From Collinsella sp. An307 (GTDB taxonomy: Bacteria; Actinomycetota; Coriobacteriia; Coriobacteriales; Coriobacteriaceae), in assembly GCF_002161805.1 (NCBI RefSeq), contig NZ_NFIP01000006.1:1-64000 (forward strand): a stretch of DNA of 64,000 bases, written 5' to 3'. A program made the translations under genes and the position numbers. Within the stretch, counting starts at the first letter, position 1; each line of letters opens with the position of its first letter. Positions 7,397-15,129 of the stretch are shown here, piece after piece. The notes beneath the pieces were generated by a model. It saw only the letters and a list, made by a program, of their open reading frames with translations. It searched no databases and had not been told where the DNA came from.

Positions 7397-8613
7397 GACG
7401 CAGCCCTCCTCCCGTCCGCCGGCGCGGCGCCGCGGCGGCCGCCTCCGTGCAGCAGCTCGCAGATCGCGAGGTAGCGCCCGTAGCGCTCCTCGCACGCCGC
7501 CATGTACTTCCCGTAGAGCCTGTCGCCGGCGCACCTCTCCGCCACGTCCTCCTCGCTCGCCCCGGGCCGCTCGTCGTAGAGCAGCGAGCGCACGATGCTG
7601 CGCCGCGACTCGACCTTGCGCCAAAGGGGCGCGAACTCGGGGTCGGCCTTAGCGAGGCCGGGCATGTCGAGGGGCTCCCCGTCGCATCCCAGAAGGTCGG
7701 GAGGGACGGGCTCGTCCGCCCACGCGGCGAGGCCGTCCTCGCCCTCGATCCAGCGCAGGAGGTTCTTCGCGAGGCGCCTGTCGTCGCCGTTGCGCAGCCA
7801 GTAGCTCCTCGAGTACGCCGCGTAGGCGTCGGCGATCTGGCCGGGGAGGAACCCCGAGGCGACCTTGCGCCGCCACGCCTCGTGGCAGTCGCGCTTGAAC
7901 CTCAGCGACGCGACGGGCTTGAGCGACATCGCGCACAGCCGCTCGAACGCCTCGGGGAACTCGCCCCTCCTGTACGGCCTGAAACCGCCCGTCTCCTCCG
8001 CCTTCCCGGCCGCCTCCGGGGGGCAGGAGGGGGGTTGTTCATCAGGGTCAGTCTTTCCATCCTTTGAGTAGTTTATAGGGGCGGATTCCCCAGATATGGG
8101 TTTTCCGGATGTGGCTTCCCCGGATGTGGCCGCGCCAGATACGGGTTTTCCCGTTCTGGGTACGACCTGGGCTTTTTCGGGGGCGCCCTCCCCGCCGCGC
8201 CCGCCATGGGGGTCGGCGCCGGACGCCTCGTCTGCCGGCTGGGCGTCGCTTCTGGAAAACTCGGAGAGGACGGCGAACCCGTCGGCCTTGAGCTCCTCGG
8301 ACACTGCGCCGTGCATGGCGGGGTCGTCGAGCGTGATCCAGGTGGCCTCCTCCGCCTTGAGAAAGCGGCCGTTCTCGCTCCTCTTGCGGGCGCGGATGAT
8401 GTAGCCGGCCGCCTCGAGCTCCTTGATCCCGGCGGTGACGGCGTCCACCCCGTCTCGGACCAGCGAGGCGAACCCCCGGATGGTGAAGACCCACTCGGGG
8501 TTGCTCTCCAGCGAGCGGATCTGGCAGTAGATGCCCTTTGCCTTCAGGCTCAGCGAGCGGTCGAAGAACACGGTGTTCTCGACGTGGGTGAAGGAGCCCT
8601 TGCCCCTGTGCAT
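7393..8613 (-). CDS. replication-initiator-like helix-turn-helix protein of the element
   Basis: A 406-residue protein. Residues 1-100 (GSFTHVENTVFFDRSLSLKA..., IRGFASLVRDGVDAVTAGIK, AAGYIIRARKR) match the winged-helix domain of RepA/DnaD-like initiators of plasmids and conjugative elements. A low-complexity linker (about 125-200, Gly/Ser/Pro rich) leads to a C-terminal helical domain with many Arg, Trp and Tyr residues. The start ATG at 8613 overlaps the parB stop by one base (TGATG), so the genes are coupled. It probably opens the element's origin during circular replication, by analogy. An in-frame GTG one codon upstream is an alternative start. Confidence 0.68.
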   Translation of the reverse strand: MHRGKGSFTHVENTVFFDRSLSLKAKGIYCQIRSLESNPEWVFTIRGFASLVRDGVDAVTAGIKELEAAGYIIRARKRSENGRFLKAEEATWITLDDPAMHGAVSEELKADGFAVLSEFSRSDAQPADEASGADPHGGRGGEGAPEKAQVVPRTGKPVSGAATSGEATSGKPISGESAPINYSKDGKTDPDEQPPSCPPEAAGKAEETGGFRPYRRGEFPEAFERLCAMSLKPVASLRFKRDCHEAWRRKVASGFLPGQIADAYAAYSRSYWLRNGDDRRLAKNLLRWIEGEDGLAAWADEPVPPDLLGCDGEPLDMPGLAKADPEFAPLWRKVESRRSIVRSLLYDERPGASEEDVAERCAGDRLYGKYMAACEERYGRYLAICELLHGGGRRGAAPADGRRAAS

Positions 8614-9578
8614 CACATTGCCCACGGCTCCCCTCCCTTCTCCTGGGCGGCGCGCCTGCGTTCCGCCTGCTCGAGCAGCTCGAGGGCGCGAACGATGCGG
8701 CCCTCGATCTCCTCGCGGGTCGCGGAGGGGTCGAAGAACCGGGCGATGCTCCTCTTGGGGATCTTCACCTGCTCGACCTGGTTGGGCTTCTCCTCCTCCA
8801 TGATCGACTGGACGAGCGCGGGGGTGAGGCAGCGCGCGCTCGAGTAGCGCTTCAGCTTGAGCGCCTGTGCGTGGGAGGGGGTGCAGGCGCAGGCCCGCAT
8901 CGAGTCGAGCAGCCATTCCTGCTCGTCCTTCGAGAGGTAGCTGGCCTCCACCGCGGGCAGCATCCTCATGCGCCCCTCGTCGACGAGGGCGAGCAGCTCC
9001 GGGATGAGGTTTGTGAGCCTGATGTAGCGCCTCACCTTGGCGCCGCTGACTCCCAGCTCCTCGGCCAGGACGTCGCGTGAGCGCTTTCCTTCCAACTTGT
9101 GTTCATTTTGCACACAAGTTAGGTCGGTGCGCTTCCCTTGGCGGTTCATGGCCTCGAGGCGCATCGCGTAGGCGAACGCGCGCTCGCTGGGCAGGATCGA
9201 CTCTCTCTGGAGGTTGGAGTCCACCATCGCGATGACGGCCTCGTCGTAGGACATCTCCTTGACGATGCACGGGACGCTCTCGAGCCCCGCGCGCTCTGCG
9301 GCGGCCTTGCGCCGGTGCCCGCTGACGAGTCCGTAGCGGCCTCCGTCGACGGGCCTCACCGCGAGGGGGACGAGGACGCCGTTGCGCGCGACGCTCTCGA
9401 CGAGCGCCTCCATCTCCTCGTCGTCGGCGACGCGGAAGGGGTGCTCTGGGAACGGGTCGATCTCTCCGAGCGGGATCTGGCGGACCTCGTCGGCGAGGGC
9501 GCGGTCGCGCTCCTCCTGCGAGGTGAAGAGGTCTTCGATGGCGGGAAGCCCGATGGAGGCGCCCTTCTTCCTAGCCAC
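8613..9578 (-). CDS. parB: ParB-like partition protein
   Basis: A 321-residue protein with the ParB/Spo0J layout. The N-terminal nuclease-like domain includes IPLGEIDPFPEHPFR and the GRYGLVSGHRRKAAAE box (ParB box II). A helix-turn-helix follows (RSRDVLAEELGVSGAKVRRY, about residues 165-190), then a C-terminal coiled region rich in Glu and Arg. Modern ParB proteins use CTP through the GHRR box. It overlaps parA by eight bases and the rep-like gene by one, which makes a compact parA-parB-rep operon. It would bind a centromere site; a candidate lies at 10442-10469. Confidence 0.85.
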   Translation of the reverse strand: MARKKGASIGLPAIEDLFTSQEERDRALADEVRQIPLGEIDPFPEHPFRVADDEEMEALVESVARNGVLVPLAVRPVDGGRYGLVSGHRRKAAAERAGLESVPCIVKEMSYDEAVIAMVDSNLQRESILPSERAFAYAMRLEAMNRQGKRTDLTCVQNEHKLEGKRSRDVLAEELGVSGAKVRRYIRLTNLIPELLALVDEGRMRMLPAVEASYLSKDEQEWLLDSMRACACTPSHAQALKLKRYSSARCLTPALVQSIMEEEKPNQVEQVKIPKRSIARFFDPSATREEIEGRIVRALELLEQAERRRAAQEKGGEPWAM

Positions 9579-10356
9579 GGCGGTCCACCTCCTCCGCGAG
9601 ATCGGCGAAGGCCCTGGCGGCCCTGCCGGAGGCGTCGTAGGAGAAGACGCTCTCGCCCGCGGCGGCGGACTCGGCCGCGGAGACGGCGCGCGGCACCACG
9701 GTGTCGAAGACGCGGAGCGCGGCGCCGTACTGCTCCCGGATGGCGCGCTCGACGTCGCGCGCGAGGTTGTTGCGGGAGTCGTAGAGCGTCACCAGGATGC
9801 CCTCGACGGACAGCCCGGGGTTGATCTGGCGCCTCACGCGCCCGACGGTCTTGAGCAGCCCCGCCATGCCCGAGGCGGGGAGGTACTCCGCTGACACGGG
9901 GATGATCACGCCGTCCGCCGCGACGAGGGCGTTGACGGGGATGATGCCGAGCGTGGGGGCGCAGTCGAACAGGATGTAGTCGTAGTCTGCGCGCAGGGGC
10001 TCCGCCCACGTCTTCAGGATGCGCTCGCGGGACATGGCCATGAACACGGCCATCTCGAGGCTGGCGAGCTCGATGTTGGCGGGCATGAGGTCGACCCCCT
10101 CGCGATGGCCCAGGATGCCCGCGCGAGGGTCCTCGTCGGCCCCCTCGATGACCGCTGCGATGTGGGTCGCGACCGTCGTCGCGATGGAGTCGGGGTCGGC
10201 CCATCCGAGCGATTTGGTCAGATCCCCCTGCGGGTCGGTGTCGACCAGCAGCACGCGCCTGCCGCGCCGTGCGAGCGCCACCCCGAGGCTCAGCGTGGTG
10301 GCCGTCTTGCCGGTGCCGCCCTTCTGGTTGGCGACCGCTATTGCCTTGCATGGCAT
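9571..10356 (-). CDS. parA: ParA-like partition ATPase
   Basis: A 261-residue ParA/MinD-family ATPase. The deviant Walker A motif is KGGTGKT (residues about 12-18), Walker A' is LLVDTDPQGD, and Walker B is YILFDCAPTLGI. It lacks an N-terminal DNA-binding extension, so it is the short (type Ib/Soj-like) form. The start at 10356 has GGGAGG seven bases upstream. First gene of the par-rep operon; the truncated tRNA-Gly promoter at 10751-10779 points toward it. Confidence 0.9.
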   Translation of the reverse strand: MPCKAIAVANQKGGTGKTATTLSLGVALARRGRRVLLVDTDPQGDLTKSLGWADPDSIATTVATHIAAVIEGADEDPRAGILGHREGVDLMPANIELASLEMAVFMAMSRERILKTWAEPLRADYDYILFDCAPTLGIIPVNALVAADGVIIPVSAEYLPASGMAGLLKTVGRVRRQINPGLSVEGILVTLYDSRNNLARDVERAIREQYGAALRVFDTVVPRAVSAAESAAAGESVFSYDASGRAARAFADLAEEVDRRG

Positions 10357-10441
10357 GTTGCTTCCTCCCTTCCGCGGACTTGCGCCGCGTCCCGGGAGGT
10401 CAGAAGATATTGGCTTGCAGTTTGGGGAAGCTGCAGGAGGG

Positions 10442-10469
10442 CCGCAGGCGGGCGTCACGCCCCTTGCGG
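10442..10469. promoter_or_regulatory. candidate parS/operator palindrome upstream of parA
   Basis: CCGCA...GGGCGT-C-ACGCCC...TGCGG forms a 28-base imperfect palindrome centred on 10456, 86 bases upstream of the parA start. Partition loci often carry such a site for ParB, or for ParA autoregulation. No second copy was noticed nearby. Confidence 0.4.
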
Positions 10470-10683
10470 TCTCTCCGCCTCTGCCGCGTATCGGGTTCGA
10501 GGACAGGCGTTCCCGGCCTGATGACTTCGGTCGCAGCCGCTGGAACTGGACGGAAATACCGCGTTTTTCCAGTGCGAACCGATTGATTCCAGTAAATGAT
10601 GGATAGCGAAAACAGCCGTTTGACGTGGTGTTTTATAGAAACCAGCTGTTTTGGGGTTCGAATCGGATGCGGGTTACTATGTA

Positions 10684-10720
10684 TTGGGAAGCTGATGCCT
10701 TACCACTTGGCGATGCCCGC
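10684..10720 (-). pseudogene. 5' half of tRNA-Gly(CCC), cut at the anticodon loop
   Basis: Read on the minus strand, this is the acceptor strand GCGGGCA, a complete D arm (GCCAAGTGGTAAGGC), the anticodon 5' stem and the loop TTCCCAA with anticodon CCC. The pairing strand GCTGA, the T arm and TGCCCGC are absent; unrelated sequence follows directly. A promoter sits in the correct place upstream. This is the expected footprint of an element integrated in the anticodon loop. The 3' half should lie at the far end of the element or have been replaced. Confidence 0.72.
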
Positions 10721-10750
10721 ATATCACGTCGTCGCAACGACGTAGGGGAT

Positions 10751-10779
10751 AGTATACCGTGCCGGTTTTGGCGGGACAA
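10751..10779 (-). promoter_or_regulatory. promoter of the interrupted tRNA-Gly
   Basis: On the minus strand a -35 TTGTCC (10774-10779) and a -10 TATACT (10751-10756) are separated by exactly 17 bases. They lie about 30 bases upstream of the tRNA 5' end. Transcripts would now run through the half-tRNA into the element's parA operon. Confidence 0.65.
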
Positions 10780-10952
10780 GGCTTCGCTCTTAGAACCGCC
10801 GCGGTCGCCACGCATTCGACTCATACCACAGCATTACTACCCCTGTGTACCAAGCAGACAGAAGTTCAGAACCAGCCTCTTGTAACAAGGGATATCTCTC
10901 CTCTCGAAAAAGATAGATAAATCTAACTTTTCACCTACCGGTCGCCTTTTAT

Positions 10953-10969
10953 CTGATAAGTTATATCAG
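10953..10969. promoter_or_regulatory. CTGATA-N5-TATCAG inverted repeat before the DUF3793 gene
   Basis: A perfect 6-5-6 inverted repeat 26 bases upstream of the ATG at 10995, in an AT-rich promoter zone. Its place ahead of a flavodoxin/ferrochelatase cluster suggests an iron-responsive repressor site (Fur or DtxR type). The regulator is not identified. Confidence 0.4.
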
Positions 10970-10994
10970 GTTAACACTTAAGCGAGGAGAGTCT

Positions 10995-11738
10995 ATGGAC
11001 CGACCGCTGTTAGGCGAAGAGCTCGAGAAAGCATTCGTGCGCTCGTGTGGCCCCGTCCTGCTCGGCGCCAAACCTGCCAACCTGTTTACCTTCTGCGGGC
11101 GTTTTGATGAGAACTGCTCCGTATGCGACAAGGGCTGCCGACAAAACCAACCACGTGAAAGAAACCCTCTGGTTGAGCAGCGCCGCAAGAAACTCGCACT
11201 CCTCGTTGATGAGCTCGATGCGAAGCTGTCGGCATGCGGTGTGCGTTGCGTTGTCCTTGCGTGGAGGCCTTTCGGCGCTCTCGTGTACGGATACCGTCCC
11301 TCACTCGTAGCACATCACATCAAACACGCCCCAATCGCCCACGACCTATTGGTTCGTGGATACCCCATAGAGAGGCTAGCGGACCGTTCACGCCCTCTAC
11401 CTTCGGAGATGCCCTCCTGCAACATCAATCGGCCGATTCGGCATGAGGAGTTCCTGGCTCCGTGCATCGCCCATCTCGCCAAGCGGTTTCTAGAGCAGCC
11501 GGTCCCACACGAAATCGGCTATTTCCTTGGATATCCCGTCTCAGATGTGCGCGGCTTCATCGAGCACGAAGGCCGAAACTTCCTTTGCTGCGGCTGCTGG
11601 AAGGTATATGCCAACGTCCGCAGCGCGCAATACCGCTTCGCGCGTTATAAGCGCTGCACCCGAAGGGCGATTCGACTATACAACGCAGGAGTTTCGATTG
11701 TTGATCTGGCACGAGATCCCACCGTCAAGGTTGCGTAG
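10995..11738 (+). CDS. DUF3793-family protein
   Basis: A 247-residue soluble protein. Its N-terminal cysteines (FCGRF...CSVCDKGC) and the motif EIGYFLGYPVSDVRGFIEHEG are hallmarks of the DUF3793 family. This family is typically found beside flavodoxin and iron-starvation genes in Clostridia and Coriobacteriia. The motif FLCCGCWKVY gives further Cys residues that could bind metal. The start has GCGAGGAG upstream. A flavodoxin gene follows after 64 bases, and an inverted repeat precedes it. The biochemical role is unknown; involvement in iron-limited growth is inferred from context. Confidence 0.75.
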   Translation: MDRPLLGEELEKAFVRSCGPVLLGAKPANLFTFCGRFDENCSVCDKGCRQNQPRERNPLVEQRRKKLALLVDELDAKLSACGVRCVVLAWRPFGALVYGYRPSLVAHHIKHAPIAHDLLVRGYPIERLADRSRPLPSEMPSCNINRPIRHEEFLAPCIAHLAKRFLEQPVPHEIGYFLGYPVSDVRGFIEHEGRNFLCCGCWKVYANVRSAQYRFARYKRCTRRAIRLYNAGVSIVDLARDPTVKVA

Positions 11739-11802
11739 CCAGGCGTCCAGATTGGTAACCCGGTTCGGCAAAGGGCCGACCTCAACGTAGAAAGGAACGA
11801 AC

Positions 11803-12222
11803 ATGAGCAAGGTCGCGGTTGTGTACTGGAGCGGCACGGGAAACACTGAAGCGATGGCGGAATTCGTCGCCGAAGGCGCCCGGGCCGCAGGTGCCGAGGC
11901 AGAGGTTATCGCTTGCGCTGATTTCTCTTCGGCAAACCTGGACGACTTCGACGCTTTTGCCTTCGGATGCCCCGCCATGGGCGCCGAAGAGCTGGAGAGC
12001 GAAGAATTTGAGCCCATGTGGGACGATGTCGAGCCAGAGCTTCCAGGTCGTCGCGTTGCACTGTTTGGTAGCTACGACTGGGCAGACGGCGAGTGGATGG
12101 ACCTGTGGCGCGAGCGCGCTGAGGGCGCGGGCATTACGGTCATCGGCACCGTTATCGCTAAAGATTATCCTGATGAAGAGGCGACCGCTGCTTGCAAGGC
12201 GCTCGGTGCCGAACTAGCATAA
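11803..12222 (+). CDS. flavodoxin
   Basis: A 139-residue short-chain flavodoxin. The FMN phosphate-binding loop WSGTGNTEAMAE is at residues about 8-19. Later loops CPAMGAEELE (around the first aromatic position) and GSYDWADGEWMD contact the flavin in the family. It replaces ferredoxin as a low-potential electron carrier when iron is short. AGAAAGGA precedes the ATG. It sits between the DUF3793 gene and the ferrochelatase gene, both on the same strand. Confidence 0.93.
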   Translation: MSKVAVVYWSGTGNTEAMAEFVAEGARAAGAEAEVIACADFSSANLDDFDAFAFGCPAMGAEELESEEFEPMWDDVEPELPGRRVALFGSYDWADGEWMDLWRERAEGAGITVIGTVIAKDYPDEEATAACKALGAELA

Positions 12223-12278
12223 AGGATACCCATACCGACAAACAACAAACAGTTTGCATGCTACCTAGGGGGATCTGG

Positions 12279-13307
12279 ATGAATCAACAACGTGCGCAGG
12301 GGCCAACCGGCGTCCTGCTCATCAATACCGGATCCCCCTCCCCCCCAACACCGGAAGCAGTCCGCACCTACCTAGGGCAATTCCTCATGGACGACCGCAT
12401 CCGGCCATTGCCTGCGCCGGTGTGGAGGGCGATTCTTGAACATATCATCTTGCCGCGACGGTGCCCCGCATCTGCCCAGAAATACGCTGCGATATGGGGT
12501 GACAAAGGCTCTCCGCTTATTGCGGGCTGCTGCGAGCTCGCCTCCCAAGTTGAGACGATTATCCGATCCCGAGGGCGCGAGGGGCGGAGTGCCTCGGCTA
12601 CAGACGTGCCGCTTGTCCGCGCAGCAATGACCTACGGGGAGCCGTCTGTTGCCTCGGTTCTTAAGGAGCTCAAAGACGCAGGGTGCACGCAGCTCATCGC
12701 GCTCCCCCTGTACCCGCAATCCGCCTTCGCCACAACCGCTGCGGCGTTGGGCGCCCTTGATCGCAACCTCAAGCAGATGGCATGGCAGGTGCCGACCATA
12801 TCAATCGAAGCGTACGGGGATAACGAGGCATATCTCGACGCCGTTGCAGATTCGATACTTCAGGCAGGCTATCGCCCCCAAAGCGATTATCTCCTCCTGT
12901 CGCTGCACGCAATTCCGCTCCCCGACATCGATGCGGGAGATACCTATACCGAGCAGGTTCGTCGTTCATCTCACGCCATCGCTGAGCGACTTGGCGCTCC
13001 CAGCGGTGCCTGGTCGATTGCCTATCAGTCACCGTTTGAGGACGGCAGGCGTTGGACCGGGCCCTATACGGCGCGCGTTGTCACCAGACTCGCCAAAAGC
13101 GATAGCCGGCGCCTCACGGTGGCATGTCCGGGCTTTGCGGTTGACTGTCTCGAAACTCTCTACGACATCGACCGGATTCTTCGCGCAACGTACCGGGATG
13201 CACAAGGCAATCCCGCGAACGACCTTCTATATGTCCCCTGTTTGAATGCCTCAAAATCGCATGCAGAGGTCCTCGCAGAGATTGTTCTACAGGCGATGAA
13301 CGAGTAG
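12279..13307 (+). CDS. hemH: ferrochelatase-family protein (HemH/CpfC)
   Basis: A 342-residue protein of the class that inserts Fe(II) into protoporphyrin or, in actinobacteria, coproporphyrin III. Family features are the start GVLLINTGSPSPPTPEAVRTYL, the segment LPLYPQ, the active-site histidine in SLHAIP, and the late CPGFAVDCLETLYDI with the conserved glutamate. The start at 12279 has AGGGGG upstream; an earlier in-frame ATG at 12258 lacks a good site. No other haem-synthesis genes are in the window, but a multihaem cytochrome is encoded at 60183, so haem is needed. Confidence 0.88.
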   Translation: MNQQRAQGPTGVLLINTGSPSPPTPEAVRTYLGQFLMDDRIRPLPAPVWRAILEHIILPRRCPASAQKYAAIWGDKGSPLIAGCCELASQVETIIRSRGREGRSASATDVPLVRAAMTYGEPSVASVLKELKDAGCTQLIALPLYPQSAFATTAAALGALDRNLKQMAWQVPTISIEAYGDNEAYLDAVADSILQAGYRPQSDYLLLSLHAIPLPDIDAGDTYTEQVRRSSHAIAERLGAPSGAWSIAYQSPFEDGRRWTGPYTARVVTRLAKSDSRRLTVACPGFAVDCLETLYDIDRILRATYRDAQGNPANDLLYVPCLNASKSHAEVLAEIVLQAMNE

Positions 13308-13395
13308 CCTTCGCCTAAAGATAGCGAGGGACACGCACGCTTGGGTATCTGCAGCTGTCAGCAAAGCCAAGCGCGCGCATCCCGTAATAGCACCG

Positions 13396-15129
13396 CTAGA
13401 GCGTCCACTCCGCGCTCGCGGTCTGCAGATGCACCATACGGGCAAAAAGACCATTGGCAGCCAGGAGCTCGGCGGGGCTGCCCTGCTCGACCACGCGGCC
13501 ACCATCGAGCACCACGATCTTGTCTGCACTCATGACGGTACGCATGCGGTGAGCGATGACGATAACGGTCTTGCCGACAAGCAAATGCGAGAGCGCCTCT
13601 TGCACCTGCGTCTCGTTCTCCACGTCGAGCGATGCCGTGGCCTCGTCCAAGAGCACAACCGGAGCGTCTTTGAGCAGCGCTCGGGCGATGGAGATGCGCT
13701 GACGCTCGCCGCCGGAGAGCTTGGAGCCGTTCTCGCCGATCATGGTGTCGTAACCCTTAGGCAGGCGGCTCACAAACTCATCGCAGTTGGCCGCGCGCGC
13801 CGCCGCGAGCACCTCCTCGTCGGTGGCGCCGCGCCGACCCAGGCGAATATTGCCCATTACCGTATCGTCAAAAAGCAACACATCCTGGAATACCACGGCA
13901 AAGTCGCGCAGCAGCACCTCGGAATCCACGCCAGACACGTCCACACCGCCCACGGTTACGCGGCCCGCATTGGCATCCCACAAGCGACAGCTCAAGCGCG
14001 CACAGGTAGACTTGCCGGAACCGCTTGGCCCCACAAGCGCCATGACCTCGCCTTCGCACGCAGTGAACGTCACCCCGTCGAGAACCTTCTCGCCACCATC
14101 GTAGGAGAAGGACACATCTTCAAAGGCGACGTCGTGGCCGTTTGGTTCGTACGTCTCGCCGCCCTGTGCAAGCGGCTCCTCATAGAAGCTCTTCATGCGC
14201 GACGCAGCGGTCTTGGCCGAGAAGAGCTCGGCGATGAGCATGAGGCACTGATCAAAGGGCGCGTAGATGCGGCTCACCACCACAAGAAAGGCAAAAAGCG
14301 TCATGAACGTGCAGGAGCCCTCCAAGATGAAGGTTGCACCGGCGAGAACCGTCGTGGCGAGGCCGAGGCGCAGCACAACTTGGGCACCGTTGACGGCGAT
14401 ACCGCACGCAACTTCGGAACGGGCCGCCTGTCGCTCAGCAGCATCGATGTCGGCATGGATGTGCTCGAGGTAGCGGTCCTCCTGGTTTGTGGCGCGCACC
14501 TCTCGCACGCACTCGAGAGCCTCTTGGATATCCTCGGAGGTAGCGAGTCCACGCAAACGCGTGGCCTCCATCATGGGCTGGAGCGTGCGGCGAGCCCCAA
14601 AGAGAATCGCAAGCCCCACCGGACAGCTCCAGAGCGATGCGAGCGCAAGCCGCCAGTCGAAGAAAAGAAGTCCTATGGCGGCGACAGCGAGCGTGATGTA
14701 GGCACCATAGAGCTCGGGGAGCACGTGGCTATAGGCGTGCTCGGTGGTCTTGACGTCGGTCATGAGGGTCTCGGTGAGGTCGGCAAGGTCGCGCCGGCCA
14801 AAAAACGAGAGGGGCAGTTTGCGCAGGCGCTCCGCGAGGCCGATGCGCTGCCGGCCACTTTCCTTATAGATGACGCCGTACTGGTAGTAGTAGGCAAGGT
14901 ACTCGGTCGCAAAAAGCACGACGGCAAAGATTACAATCGCAGCTGCGTACGGGGCAAGCGGGGGTAGCGGCGCGCCCTCGGTGAGGTGCGCCATGAGCGC
15001 CTCCATAAGCAGGTAGACAATACCCACCCCACCGAAGATGACGAGGTTGGAGGCGGCCGTCCATACGGTGCCAAGCTTCACATTTCTCATGCCCTCGTCG
15101 GTGAGGGCGTACTTCTCTTGGATACTCAT
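13396..15129 (-). CDS. ABC transporter, fused permease-ATPase (YbtQ/IrtB-like half)
   Basis: A 577-residue half-transporter. Six membrane helices fill residues about 20-300, followed by a complete nucleotide-binding domain: Walker A GPSGSGKST, signature LSGGERQRI, Walker B VVLLDEATASLD and the switch histidine in IAHRM. It begins directly after the stop of the 611-residue partner with no spacer, so the two form a heterodimer. The layout with a divergent AraC regulator matches yersiniabactin-type YbtP/YbtQ and mycobacterial IrtAB, which import metal-siderophore complexes despite exporter folds. Substrate is inferred. Confidence 0.83.
   Translation of the reverse strand: MSIQEKYALTDEGMRNVKLGTVWTAASNLVIFGGVGIVYLLMEALMAHLTEGAPLPPLAPYAAAIVIFAVVLFATEYLAYYYQYGVIYKESGRQRIGLAERLRKLPLSFFGRRDLADLTETLMTDVKTTEHAYSHVLPELYGAYITLAVAAIGLLFFDWRLALASLWSCPVGLAILFGARRTLQPMMEATRLRGLATSEDIQEALECVREVRATNQEDRYLEHIHADIDAAERQAARSEVACGIAVNGAQVVLRLGLATTVLAGATFILEGSCTFMTLFAFLVVVSRIYAPFDQCLMLIAELFSAKTAASRMKSFYEEPLAQGGETYEPNGHDVAFEDVSFSYDGGEKVLDGVTFTACEGEVMALVGPSGSGKSTCARLSCRLWDANAGRVTVGGVDVSGVDSEVLLRDFAVVFQDVLLFDDTVMGNIRLGRRGATDEEVLAAARAANCDEFVSRLPKGYDTMIGENGSKLSGGERQRISIARALLKDAPVVLLDEATASLDVENETQVQEALSHLLVGKTVIVIAHRMRTVMSADKIVVLDGGRVVEQGSPAELLAANGLFARMVHLQTASAEWTL

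Larger units (their letters stand above)
1..10683. mobile_element. right-hand part of an integrative element (ICE/IME-like) with defence cargo
   Basis: The stretch carries a plasmid-style ParA-ParB-replication initiator operon and a run of defence genes (Shedu-type nuclease, AbiE pair, KAP ATPase). It ends at 10684, where a tRNA-Gly gene is cut at the 3' edge of its anticodon loop. tRNA genes are common attachment sites for tyrosine-recombinase elements, so the junction is read as one att site. The left end, the integrase and the transfer genes are not in the window, so the element's size and type are inferred. Confidence 0.72.

Noticed and set aside
10621-10683. a complete tRNA spanning the junction
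   Set aside because: The sequence past the anticodon loop does not pair with the anticodon or acceptor 5' strands. A GGTTCGAATC-like stretch near 10654 is on the wrong strand and place.
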